A stretch of DNA of 64,000 bases. Origin: Shinisaurus crocodilurus (taxonomy: Eukaryota; Chordata; Lepidosauria; Squamata; Shinisauridae). The stretch lies in the NCBI GenBank assembly GCA_021292165.1, contig CM037878.1:253753921-253817920 (forward strand), in the 5' to 3' direction. Numbering within the stretch: the stretch's first letter is position 1; the number at the start of each line of letters is the position of its first letter. Below are positions 44,365-54,170 of the stretch, piece after piece. Made by a program: the position numbers and the translations under genes. The notes beneath the pieces are model-generated. The model ran no database searches. It was given only the letters and a program-made list of their open reading frames with translations, and was not told the origin of the DNA.

Positions 44365-45064
44365 GATGAAATGACCTCCTGGCTCTCAGGGAACAAGTAT
44401 GTTTCCTTGAAGCCAAGGTTGATGAACTCAAGAAGCTGAGAGAGGCAGAAAGGTTGGTGGACGAGACCTTTGGAGAATTAATAGAGGTGTCCCGATCCCT
44501 GAGTGATAGCTGCTTTGCCATCACAGAGAATGGGAGTCTCAGGGAAGGAGGGCATTAGTCTGGGGAAGAAAGACATGATCCCATTTCTCAAATGACTATC
44601 AAGTATCCGCTTGCACCGAGGATATGCCTCCGGGGGGGCTTGCGATAGTGGGAGTTTCGATCATTAAGCACATGGACAGCTGGGTTTACGATGGGCATGT
44701 AGCTTCTTAGATAGTGTTCGAGTGGTCGTGGTCCGTGTTAGTACCAATAGTATGGGGCAATGTAGTCATGAAATGCTGGAAGCCAAATTTAGGTTGCTAG
44801 ATAGGACAGTGAAATCCAGGACCCCCAAGGAGGCTTTCTCTGAAATGCTACTTGTGCCATGTGTAGGGCCAGCAAGACAGGTGAAGCTGAGGAGTCTCAG
44901 TGTGTAGATGAGATGGTGATGGAGAGGGGTGGCTAGGGGTTCAGGTTTCTTAGGCAGTGGGGAACAATTTGGGACAAGCCAGCCCTGTACAAGAGGTATG
45001 GGCTCCACTGGAACCAAAAAGGAACCAGACTGCTGGTGCTAAACATTAAAAAGGTGGCAGAGTA
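44365..45064 (+). pseudogene. CR1 ORF1 remnant (coiled coil plus esterase-like region)
   Basis: The first part (44365-44560) translates to a charged coiled-coil-like stretch (LALREQVCFLEAKVDELKKL, then AERLVDETFGELIEVSRSLS). A region typical of the SGNH-esterase-like half of CR1 ORF1 follows. It includes IVGVSIIKHMD near 44645, where the nucleophile-block Asp-Ser looks degenerate; a VVVRVSTNSMGQCSHEML segment (44722 onward); and KRYGLHWNQKGTRLLVLNIK near 44985-45055, a block that normally holds the D-x-x-H pair and here reads YGLH. Several in-frame stops and shifts separate the parts. In CR1 this protein binds LINE RNA. This copy is dead. Confidence 0.75.
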
Positions 45065-45449
45065 GCGTTTAAACTTAACACTGGGGAAAAGCTGACAGGA
45101 GCTGGGAAGCATTTGGTTTGGGCTGAATCATCCCTAGGGGATGAAGATGAAAATGTTTCTGATTGTGCAGATGGAGATGGGGAGGAAATAGGCTATGAGC
45201 ATATTGTGAAACAGGATAGCCAGTCAAAGAGGCCTAAGGGCCATATCAGAAGATGCACACACCAGAGACATATGGGGAATGACACCGTGTATAGGAGTTT
45301 CTGCGCTAATGCTAGAAGCCTCTGAGCCAAAATGGGAGAATTGGAGTGCCCGGTTTAAAAGAGAACCTAGATATGGTGGGCATTACAGAAACCTGGTAGA
45401 ATGGAGAGAACCAGTGGGATATGGTCATCTCTGGATATAAACTCTATAG

Positions 45450-45585
45450 CAGAGCCCTCCAACCTTCGGTCCCCAGATGTTGCTGGCCTACAGCTCCCAG
45501 CATACCCAGCCAGCATGGCTAATGGCAAAGGATTCTGGGAGCTGTAGTCCAGCAACATCTGGGAACCCAAGGTTGGAGAGCCCTG
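45450..45585. mobile_element. palindromic hAT MITE, 136 bp, in CR1
   Basis: Ends CAGAGCCCTCCAACC and GGTTGGAGAGCCCTG are inverted, with a perfect 8-bp duplication CTCTATAG (45442-45449 and 45586-45593). The arms pair for about 50 bp (AGATGTTGCTGGCCTACAGC against GCTGTAGTCCAGCAACATCT). Confidence 0.93.
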
Positions 45586-45713
45586 CTCTATAGGAAGGAC
45601 AGGGAAGGGCGTACTGGAGGAGGTGTTGCTCTGCATGTCAAAGAGGTCACAGTGTCAAGCAGATGAGAAAATCTAAAAGGGGCATACTCCTCCACAGAAG
45701 CACTGCAGGTGGC

Positions 45714-46111
45714 CTAGGGATGTGCGAGGATTTCGTTCAGGGGTTGGAAATCCGACGAACTGGCCAGGCTTGACACCCCCCCCCGAATTCTGTCCCACTT
45801 ACCTTCTTCCCTGGCTCGACTTGTGTTCTCCCAAGTTGAGCCATGGAAGAAACATCCAGGTTCCTGACGGGCCACTGTTTCCATAGAAAATGCTGTAAGA
45901 TATGCCAAAAGCGGCCGCAATTTGTATAACTTACACAAATTGTGGCCACTTTTGGCATATTTTACAGCATTTTCTACATAAAAAGCGGCCCTCTGGGAAC
46001 CCAGAAATCCGACAAGCGGTGCGGTGTGCGCCCGCTTTTGGCTCAGCTTGGTGGGCACAGCAGTGGTGTCCACTGAGCTGGGGTTGGGTTGTGGTGGATC
46101 GGCCACCCCTA
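45714..46111. mobile_element. hAT-like element with large internal hairpin, in CR1
   Basis: Ends TAGGGATGTGCG and CGGCCACCCCTA resemble each other when inverted. Flanking octamers CAGGTGGC (45706-45713) and CAGGTGAC (46112-46119) match 7 of 8. In the middle lies a 40-bp inverted repeat (45886-45925 with 45935-45974, 9-nt loop), and around it further pairing words such as AAATCCGAC near both ends. No transposase. Confidence 0.78.
45886..45974. repeat. 40-bp-arm inverted repeat
   Basis: GAAAATGCTGTAAGATATGC and onward at 45886-45925 pairs with 45935-45974, which ends GCATATTTTACAGCATTTTC, with only a few mismatches. Confidence 0.92.
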
Positions 46112-46423
46112 CAGGTGACAATACTGGGCACCAAAAGTAATTCAATCCTAGGAACATGGTATCAACCTCCAGGTCAGAACGCTGAGAGTGATCTTGAGGT
46201 GGAAAATGAAATCAGGGAGGCCTCCAAACAAGGAAGTGTTGTAATAATGGAATTCTTCAATTACCCCCACATTGACTGGATAAATGCATGTTCCAATCAT
46301 GACAAAGAGGTTAAATTTCTTGATGCCCTAAATGACGGTGCCCTAGAACAGTTGGTCATGGAACTGACCAGAGGGGAGGTGACCCTGGATTTAATTCTAA
46401 GTGATGCTGCCCAGGACCTAGCT

Positions 46424-46984
46424 TAAAACGGCCGCGATTTTAGCGATGCATCCAAACCTTGATGGGGGCTCTCCGCGCCCCCGACTCGATTCTCCACAGC
46501 CCGACTCGATCTTCTGAGCGGCGCGGAAAAGTTCTCCGCGCCGCTCGATCAACCTTCTCCAGTCCCGTCGCGTCATTTCTGGACTGGAGTGGGCTGCGCG
46601 GGCGGCTTGCCGCGGAGAGGCGAGCTGTCCTGAAGACAAAGGTAAGGCCTCGCCGGGCGTGAGCAGGGCCAATTTCGGCCCCGTTTTGCCCGGCCGAGGC
46701 TCGATGTTACAACGGTACGCGATTTGCTATTCGTGGCTGTTTTAAACCGGGTTGCCCTGGTTTTTATGCTAAAACGCAGCGCAGGGTCCCGTCGGAAGTG
46801 ACGCGATGGGACCCCGCGCTGCCGGAAGTGACCCCGCGCTGCCGGCGAGGTGGATTGAGCGGCGCGGGGGATTGGCGCCCTGTGGGGGGGTGCTCGCTCT
46901 CTGAGAAAAGGCGAGAAAAGGTGGGCACCCCCCAAAGGTAGGTTTTACACCCCCCGAAAGTAGGTTTTACACCCCTAAAAGCTA
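46424..46984. other. GC-rich CpG-dense segment replacing part of CR1
   Basis: The sequence switches abruptly from CR1 endonuclease to CpG-dense DNA at about 46424 and back to CR1 RT (GCTAATAAATCACTAGGCCC) at about 46981. It has a 12-bp hairpin GAGCGGCGCGGA/TCCGCGCCGCTC (46516-46527 and 46535-46546), a repeated ACCCCGCGCTGCCGG (twice, 46813-46845), and a tandem GTAGGTTTTACACCCC pair near 46937-46977. About 200 CR1 codons are missing, so it replaced rather than merely split the LINE. No 8-bp duplication or inverted ends were found. A donor-like AAAG|GTAAGG at about 46640 is probably chance. Confidence 0.6.
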
Positions 46985-47900
46985 ATAAATCACTAGGCCC
47001 AGAGGTATCCATCCTAGAGTTCTTAAAGAACTCAAATATGAAATTGCTGATCTTCTTAAAAAAAAAAAAAAATGTAACATGTCCCTAAGATCAGCCTCTC
47101 TACGAGAGGACTGGAGTATGACCAATGTAACACATATTTTTAAAAAGGGAAATTACAGGCCGGTTAGCTTGATGTCCGTACCAGGTTAGTTGGTTGAAAG
47201 AATTATTAAAGATAAAATTAGTAGGTATATAGAAGAACAAGCCCTGCTGAAAAAGAAACAACATGGCTTCCACAAAGGTAAGTCATTTCCACTAACCTGT
47301 CAGAGTTCTTTGGGAGTGTCAATAAACATGTGGACAGGGTGATCCAGTAGACATTGTTTACTTGGACTTTCAAAAGGCTTTTGACCAAGGCCTTCACCAA
47401 AGACTCCTGAACAAACTTAGCAGTCATGGAATAACAGGAGAGGTCTTATAGATTACTGGTTTGTATGGATCATACAAAGAACAGAAAGCAGAGAGTAGGA
47501 ATAAATGGTAAATTCTTCCAATAGAGGGATGTAAACACTGGGGCCCACAGGGATCTGTACTGGGACCAATGCTTTTCCACTTGTTCATAAATGATCTGGA
47601 ATTAGGAGTGAGGGGTGAGATGGCCAAGTTTGCTGATGGCACCAAATTATTTAGGGTGCTTAGAATAAAAAGGGACTGCAAAAAGCAAACTGGGAGAATG
47701 GACATCAAAATGGCAAATGTGATTCAATGTAAGCAAGTGTAAAGTGATGTACATTGGGGGGGAAATCCCAACGTCAAGTATAAGCGATGGTATCTAAGCT
47801 AGCAGTGACTGACTAAGAAAGAGATCTTGGGGTTGTAGTAAACAGCTTGATGAAAATGTGAAACCAGTGTGTGGCTGTTGTGAAAAAAGCAAATTCCACT
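46985..47900 (+). pseudogene. CR1 ORF2 reverse transcriptase remnant
   Basis: Shifted but recognisable RT blocks appear. KANKSLGP-like text starts at 46980, and NYRPVSLMSVPG lies near 47152-47185. QHGFHKGKSF is near 47260 and VYLDFQKAFDQ near 47355-47390. The GPQGSVLGPMLFHLFINDLE block is near 47541-47600, and the catalytic region reads MAKFADGTKLFR (47620-47655), with the second Asp of FADD changed to Gly. Many frameshifts. Non-functional. Confidence 0.85.
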
Positions 47901-49879
47901 GAGACGTTGCTGTGACACTTGGGGAGCAAGGTGTAGAAACAGCTTTACTGTATTTCTCTTGATGTGCCACAGCTGAGTGAATCCATTTTATAGTGGGGTG
48001 AATCGTTGTTCATTTTGCCAGCCTTTCCCAACCTGGCTGGTGAGAAGCGTCAGCATAGTGCAGCTTTCCCCAACATGGTGCCCTCCAGGTGTGTTGGACT
48101 ACAGCTCCCATCCTCCCCAGCCAGGGAATGGAATCCAACCCATTGGGAAGGCACCAGATTGGAGAAGGCTGCACAGTGCTAATGCTTTACCAGCCTGCAT
48201 ACTGCTGTGGTAGCTTTAGATGAGTTTTATCTTGTTCCTATGTAAATACATATTTTTTCTCTCTCTTTATTCCAGATTTATTTTTTAAATGTTTATTTCA
48301 GATAATTGTTTCTGGAGTGAAAACCACTTTTCCTCTGATTTCTCCCTGGGCCTGCAGGCTCTGGCCTCATCCAAGGGCCACTGGGAGGCAGCACCCCCTG
48401 CCTCCCATGATAAACATCACAGCATCGGGAGACCAACCTAGCCTCATACATCAGCCATAGAAGGAACAGCAGCAGGGAGTTTTTTTCACCCTCCCCTGCC
48501 AGGGGGGGAAAGAAAAAAAAACATCCATAAGAACTCTGAAAGTAGGAACAATAAATACATTGTTCCCATTTTTCTTTCTTTCTTTCTTGGAATCGGCTAC
48601 GGTTAGGACTAAACTAGATGTGGCAGTGACAATTCTGTGTGTCTAAATATGGAACTGCCCCATTTGCATTGAAAGAAAGGAGTGGGTATCTGATTGAAAA
48701 AGAAAAAAGGTCATGGAGATAAGGGGTGGTGGAGCTTCTCTGCATTCACTGCTCACCTCTCCATGGCTCCCATCCTCAGGCTCCTTTCGTCCAGCATGCT
48801 GCTATTATCGGAGCTTGGCTAAGAATTCAGGGGGCAAAGCTGCAGGGAGATAAACTGTGGCTGGGGGGGGGACCCTCATTCTGTACCCGAGTATGCCCCT
48901 TTCACTGTTAAAATCAGATTCCTATCTATGTAATTGCGGCAGTTCTCTACGTAACCATATAAAAAACACTAGCCATCATCACATCTAGCTAGGCTCTTAC
49001 TCTGAGCAGAATTGCCTCTTGTTTCATCATACACACATTAAAATCCCCGCTGGTTCCCTTGTGAGAATTAGATCATCATTATCCCATGCTTTAACTGATG
49101 TTTGGAAGATTGACAAAAAGATCTGACTCTTTATCATACAAACATTGCAGAAATGGTGGGCAAGCCATACTGATGTACATGTTCAAGAACATGAACACAC
49201 AGCAGCAATACCACATGATCTGCTGCTAAAACATATCTTAGTAGCAGTTCCTTCCAGGTTAGTTCTCTTTCCCAGGGTTGTTTTGTAATCTGCGTTTCCT
49301 GGAAAGACAGAGCATATTGTGCAACCCCTTTACAACATGTCCTTCATTCCATGCAAAGTCACAATGAAGTGAACAGTCTTTTCCTCCTCCACTCCTCCCA
49401 CATTTCAACCTTTTGTCTTCTGCTCCTGCATTCTTTCCTTCTACTCAGGAGTAGCCACGTTTGTCTGTTCCAGCTAAAACAGTGGGCTTTTCTACATGAG
49501 GCATTTATCGTGTGCTTGTCATTCCCTACTCACGGTTGTTTATGGATTCTTTTGACGGCGTTGTGACCCTCCAGTCTAACGAGCACTTTCAGCAAGTATT
49601 TGTAGAGCAGAGAGAATGTGGCATTTAATTGTGAAAGCAAAAGAAACCGGTTTTTTCATTTGTGTATTTATGCTATTCCACTATACCGTAGTGCCACCTA
49701 GAGGTTATGTAGCAGAAAGGTAGGAAAGGAAATGTTCTTCATGCAGTGCATGGATCTCAGTTATGTGACGAAACCGGAAGTAGATACAGTGGATTAACAG
49801 CTAGTCTTAAAGGCACCACAAGACTCTGTTGTTATTCCTTCCATCCATTTTTCTTTCTCTTCCATTATCTGCAGCCAGT
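47901..49879. other. no gene; one hAT MITE
   Basis: A palindromic hAT-like MITE at 48061-48171, a TTCT microsatellite near 48572-48590, and otherwise unremarkable non-coding DNA. Confidence 0.5.
48061..48171. mobile_element. palindromic hAT-like MITE (CAGCTTTCCCCAAC)
   Basis: CAGCTTTCCCCAACATGGTG and GGAGAAGGCTG are inverted ends. Flanks CATAGTG and CACAGTG match 6 of 7. The arms resemble 7097-7232. A partial sibling (CCTTTCCCAACCTGG) lies just upstream at 48021. Confidence 0.7.
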
Positions 49880-50120
49880 ATTCTTTTCATTTTATTTATT
49901 TCATTTCTATACTGCCCAATAAGAAAAGTTCTCTGGGCGGTTCACAAAAATTACAACCCCAAAATACAACATAATAAAAACATAATATAAAATCTTTAAC
50001 ATGCAAATTGTTAAAAACATCATTGACCCATCATACTCTGTCAAATGCCTGGGAGTAGAGGGCAGTTTTAACCTGACGCTGAAAAGATGACAAGCAAGCT
50101 GACCTCAGCTGGGAGATCAT
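49880..50120 (-). mobile_element. L2-type 3' UTR
   Basis: TTTTATTTATTTCATTTCTA, ACTGCCCAATAAG, TCTCTGGGCGGTTCACAAA, then an AAAATACAACATAATAAAAA stretch. This is the reverse of the GAGAGCTTCGGCTATTGGGCGG tail. Confidence 0.7.
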
Positions 50121-50495
50121 TCCACAAATCATGAACCCATTTCACTTCTGCCCCTTAATTTTTACATCCCCCTGCTCCTGGCTAGCTTTTTATGTCAACA
50201 AATGTGGCTTTAGAACCAAACTACCAGGACTGAGTTGAAATGTGTCTGGGTGGTGGCGGTATTTTGGTGATAATCACCTGATTTGGTGGTAATTTAGGGC
50301 CAAACTAGACAATATGTTACATGTGTTATATGTCAGCTCTATGTATGTTCAGGGACTCTGGGTTTCCAGGATTCTTGATTATGCCAATGGGCCTATGCCT
50401 GTACAGTCTGTAAAAGAATAAGCTCTTTTTGTACACTATTAAACATGTACAGTATATGTAGCCGTTGGGTTTGGTCATTAGTGGATTTGGATTGA

Positions 50496-50926
50496 GGTGT
50501 AATCAGTATATGGATGACACCCAGCTCTATTTCTCTGTTACATTTGAGTAAAGTGTGAATATGCATAACCTGAACTGTCTGGATGCTGGGCTGGATGAGA
50601 ACCAACCAACTGAAACTGAATCCTGGTAATACACAGAGGCTCTGTGTTTGAATGGTTCCCAAATCTGGGAGCTGAAAATTTACCTGTCCTAGATGGGGTT
50701 GCCTTCTCCCTATAGCTTCCTGTGGCAGGTGCATAAGAGGTGGGCAACCTTATTTTAATGAGATATGTTATTTTTTTTTATTACTGCTTTATTGTTTTAT
50801 GGATCGTTCTTCTTGCATATTATATTTTACATTGTGAACCACTTTGAAATTGTTTAAGAAATGAAAAATGGTATAAAGTTCTCTGACCCAAATAATAAAT
50901 AAATAAATAAATAAATAATATAGATT
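50496..50926 (+). pseudogene. L2-type LINE RT fragment with 3' tail
   Basis: QYMDDTQLYFS (50503-50535) is the RT catalytic block with YMDD. NLNCLDAGLDENQPTETES (about 50570-50625) is the following L2 helix region. It then jumps to a 3' UTR (ACTTTGAAATTGTTTAAGAA) and an AATAAATAAATAAATAA tail, so most of the RT C-terminus is deleted. Confidence 0.75.
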
Positions 50927-51885
50927 CATTGTAACATATGACAGCAGCTGAGATTTCCAACTTCATTGTATCTAAGATTGACTGGCTAATTTTAAGGAAT
51001 GTTTCCACAATTTATCCCCCCCACCTCATTTTTCTATATGTTGATAGTCTCTGGTTCTCTGTCAATCCAGTGTCTCCCTATGCTTCCAGTTGGGTTACAA
51101 CTTGGTTTACAAAAATCCAAGCCCTGCTCCAGATTTTAGGGGCCCAGGGCAAGATTCTGGGGGTCACACAGCACCCCCCCCACTGCTTGCTAATTGGCAG
51201 GCAGGTTGCCCGCCCCCCCATGGTGGCAGGCAGTGCCGAACAGAGTTCCAAGTCTGCGTGGTGCACATGCACTGACTGGCACAACCAAGATAACTACACT
51301 GTCCCTGACATGCATATATTAGGAGGTGGGATGCGATACTTAAGATGGTGACTTTGGTGAGTTCAGTGGTGGAGTCAAGAGACTTGCAAGCAACTTTAAG
51401 CCTTTTGCGAGTCCTTGAATCTGATGCTCACAAAAGGCTCAAGCCTTGTGAGCACTTGTGGACAGAGCACTTGAAAGAGCTTGAGCCTTTTCAAGTCGAA
51501 CAATGGGATCCTCATGCATCTCTAGGTGAAATATCTTGGTATACTGAGCCAAATTATAAATCAAACCTGAAATTTGAGACTGAATGTTAGTCTTGGAAAC
51601 TGGTGTTGCTCTCTTCAAGGATTCTGGATGAAGAGCCAGTTTCTGTTCTTGTTCAAACTCTAAAACATTTCTTGATATAAAATGGACAGCTTTTTTTGAG
51701 TCTCTAATACATCAATGAACATGAGAATTTTTATTTTAAGCAGAGATCTAAGGCACAATACACGTGGATAGTTCTTCAACTCCATGAACAGAAAAGTGAC
51801 AAGCTATTGTCTTATTAATGAAAGAAGAGCTGCTACTCTACTATGTGTGAGTTCATTCTTCCCAGTTTACACTACTTGTGAGAGC
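50927..51885. other. no gene seen
   Basis: The frames at 50938-51351 and 51345-51590 have no domain I recognise. The latter (GGCTCAAGCC..., AAGAGCTTGAGCC) contains repeated Leu/Lys/Glu text and could be eroded transposase from an upstream hAT region, but I cannot show it. Confidence 0.4.
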
Positions 51886-52885
51886 CACGGATGGGGACTC
51901 GGACTCGAGGACTCAACTCGTGAGTCGGACTGAGTCCCCCCTCTGACTCGACTCGGACTCGAGTCCCAATATTTTTAATGGGACTCGAGACTCGACTCGG
52001 GACTCGAGACCAAGGACTCTTCAACATCCCTGGGCTGTGCCAGAAGGAGTGGAGAGGAGCGTGATTGCCGGCGAAGAGCACATGGAAGCGAGGTGTGCCG
52101 CTGCTCGGCCACTATGGACGGCTACCAGGAGTGCAGCCCCAACAGTGTGTCAAGATTTATTTTGACTGATGTGTTGCATACTTGGGAGAGGCAGAAGGAC
52201 CTGAGATTACTCTGTGTGGCTGCTCTGAGTGTGTTTCTGGTTCCAGCAAGTTCATCACCAGTGGAGCAGGTGTTCAGTGAGGGTGGAATTGTGATGAGAT
52301 CTCACCGTTCCAGAATGGGGGCCAAACATTTAGAAAAAATCATGTTCCTCAAATGCAACATGGATAAGTTTTAGGAAGTAGAGCAAGTTTATTTTTTAAA
52401 ATCATTTTTCTAAAATGCAACCTTTCAGACATTTTGGGTTTGGCTGCCTCTGCCTGCCTGTTTGGGGTTCCCAGCCTCCTCTGTCTGCCTGGTCTCCTCT
52501 TGACCAGTTCAACAGTTGAATTGTCCAAGACAAAGGCCTCTGCCTGCCTGCTTTGGGGTTCCCTGCCTCCTCTGCCTGCCTGGTTATTTTGGGTTTGTCT
52601 GCCTGGTCTGTTCTTGCCAAAATCAGTTGCAGAGTTTTGAAATAAAAAGGCACACTTGTGCCTAGAATTTATTTAAGCCACACATCTGAAGTAGCCTTAT
52701 TTTGTTGGGGAAAACCCCCATTGATTTTAATAGGGACTCGTGGAGTCAGCTTTGGGAGTGACTCGTGACTTGTGACTCGTGAGTCACCATTTTGGACCAA
52801 GGACTTGGACTCGGACTCGAGACTCGGGTCCAAAGACTCGTGACTCGACTCGTGACTCGAGACCAAGGACTCTTCAACATCCCTG
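51886..52885 (+). mobile_element. hAT element, 1.0 kb, with transposase C-terminus and CGAGTC arrays
   Basis: Ends CACGGATGGGGACTCGG and CTTCAACATCCCTG, flanked by a perfect 8-bp duplication GTGAGAGC (51878-51885 and 52886-52893). The left 147 bp (51886-52032) already carries both left- and right-type termini, so an extra internal end is present. A transposase C-terminal remnant follows (52093-52374), then an interior shared with 26078-26635. The right subterminal array of GACTCG words is at 52735-52870. Confidence 0.92.
52093..52374 (+). pseudogene. hAT transposase C-terminal (dimerisation) fragment
   Basis: A 93-residue frame to a natural stop. The segment FLVPASSSPVEQVFSEGG and then RSRMGAKHLEKIMFLKCN is the hAT C-terminal dimerisation domain: small residues plus S-S-P-x-E-x-x-F-S-x-x-G, then a helix ending in a FL.C motif. 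The BED finger, catalytic DDE core and most of the protein are missing. The same last codons reappear at the deletion edge of 26078-26635. The first Met may be at 52117. The fragment cannot be an active transposase. Confidence 0.85.
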
Positions 52886-53052
52886 GTGAGAGCAGACCAC
52901 ATACATAGTTATTTGTGGGTTAGCTGGCTGCAGTAATTTCTGCAAAGGCTCTTCAAATTTCATTGTGACAGCCATTTGTTACTATCAGTTCTTTTGTACA
53001 AGAAAGGCACATTTGCTTGTCTTTTGTTGTGTTTTATGCGGAGGTGAAGTTA

Positions 53053-53213
53053 GGAACATAAGAAGATGCCTTATACCAGGTCAGACTATTTGTCTAGTCT
53101 AAGTCACTCCCTATGATCTCAAGCAGAGGTCTTTCCCAACATCTGCTTCCTGAGATCCTTTTTAAATTGGAGGTGCCAGGGATTGAACCCGGGACCTTCT
53201 GCATGCTAAGTAG
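53053..53213 (-). mobile_element. tRNA-derived SINE of a second type
   Basis: On the plus strand it reads GGAACATAAGAAGATGCC, TATACCAGGTCAGAC, CAGGGATTGAACCCGGGACC (reversed B box) and TTCTGCATGCTAAGTAGA (anticodon arm region). It is the reverse of a tRNA-like head with a TCAGAC-type body, different from the 11119 SINE. Confidence 0.85.
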
Positions 53214-53348
53214 AGGTGGACGAATCTGTCTGTTTCACTTTCTATAATATTGGCATTCTTTCAAGCGCAAGTTCAGACACAGTGTTAGGGGGTGGCCCAC
53301 TAGGGCTGCAGCCCCAAATCTTTCATTTGGAGCCCTGGATCTCTGGGA

Positions 53349-54162
53349 CAGGGCCGGTGCTACCATTAGACGAACTAGGCTGCTGCCTAGAGTGCCAGGC
53401 GAAATGGGGGCGCCAGAAATGCGGGGAAGGGGAGGCGAAAGAAGCGTGCCCCTCCCTCTCTCTCCTCCACCTCAGGGCTCTGTCTCCAAGCTGGCACCGC
53501 TGAAGCTTCAGGCAGGCTCCTCCTCACAACCAGCATCAAAAGAGGCGACAGGCTGGAGGAGGAGGAGGCGGGCAGGGGCCAATGATGGGAGGCTGGTGGG
53601 CGAAGGGAATGATGCACCTGCAAACACCTCCTTTGCCTTCCCGGGCAGGGGCCAATGATGGGAGGCTGGTGGGCAAAATCCCCCCTTCCTTCCAGCCAGT
53701 CTAATTTTTCTTCCTTCCTCTTAATCTGTTTTGTCTTTTCCCCTTCTCCAATGGTCTACTTCAGTTCATTTTGTGTTCCTCTTTCTTTCTGTCTTTCTTT
53801 CCTTCCTTTTTCATCAGTCTCCCCCCCTCTTCCCCCCCTTAATCTTTTTTTAAAATAATCTTTCTATGGTTTCCTTTCTCTTTCACGCACACGCGCGCCG
53901 CTTTCCTCTTCCTTTCCGCCCTTCTTTCGCCGCCTCCCCCCCTCTTCCTTCCTTCCTTTCGCCCTCCCCCCTTCACCCATGCTCCAAAACGGTTCCGGAT
54001 CAGCCGGGGTGCCTCGCTTTGCCTCCAGCTGTGCTTAACCGTACAGGTCTACTCCAAAGTAAACTCCAAGGGAGCTGGAGGGAGGGAGGGCTCAAGTGGG
54101 AAGGCCCCCCCGCTAAATATCTGATTTTGCCTAGGGCGCCAAACTGCTTTGCACCGGTCCTG
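53349..54162 (+). mobile_element. hAT element with CAGGRCCGGTGC ends, 814 bp
   Basis: CAGGGCCGGTGCTACC and GCACCGGTCCTG are inverted ends. The 8-bp duplication CTCTGGGA is perfect (53341-53348 and 54163-54170). Subterminal words TGCCTAG and GGCGCC/AGGGCGCC mirror each other. The interior is pyrimidine-rich (53690-53990) and includes a duplicated 30-bp segment (53571 and 53645) and part of a palindromic CAATCC-type repeat (54036-54070). Frames over it are low-complexity and not genes. Confidence 0.92.
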
Positions 54163-54170
54163 CTCTGGGA

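Larger units (their letters stand above)
45296..46424 (+). pseudogene. CR1 ORF2 endonuclease remnant, split by two hAT insertions
   Basis: AP-endonuclease-like motifs of CR1 ORF2 are seen: a CANARSL start (45303), NLDMVGITETWW-like text near 45370-45400, a stretch ending in GYKLY at the first insertion, and GGGVALHV near 45617-45640. After the second insertion comes VVIMEFFNYPHIDW (46231-46280), the 'GDFN' active block with Asp replaced. ELTRGEVTLDLILSDAAQDL ends near 46424. The 174-residue frame at 45902-46426 joins hAT sequence to this CR1 part and is not a real protein. Confidence 0.8.
44223..47900 (+). mobile_element. CR1-type LINE, near full-length, decayed, with three insertions
   Basis: ORF1, endonuclease and reverse transcriptase remnants follow one another on the plus strand. 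All frames are broken by stops and frameshifts. A hAT MITE (45450-45585), another hAT element (45714-46111) and a GC-rich segment (about 46424-46984) interrupt it. The 3' tail octamers were not found, so the 3' end is lost or lies near 47900. This copy is clearly older than the CR1 at 15137. Confidence 0.85.

Noticed and set aside
45902..46426. 174-residue open frame
   Set aside because: It begins in a hAT-like insertion and ends in CR1 endonuclease sequence. The fusion is accidental.
46620..46650. Splice donor and first exon in the GC-rich segment
   Set aside because: The segment sits inside a dead CR1 and has no supporting exon structure. The GTAAGG match is probably chance.
51345..51590. 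81-residue frame as an upstream hAT transposase exon
   Set aside because: It lies outside the target duplication of the 51886-52885 element and shows no hAT motif.
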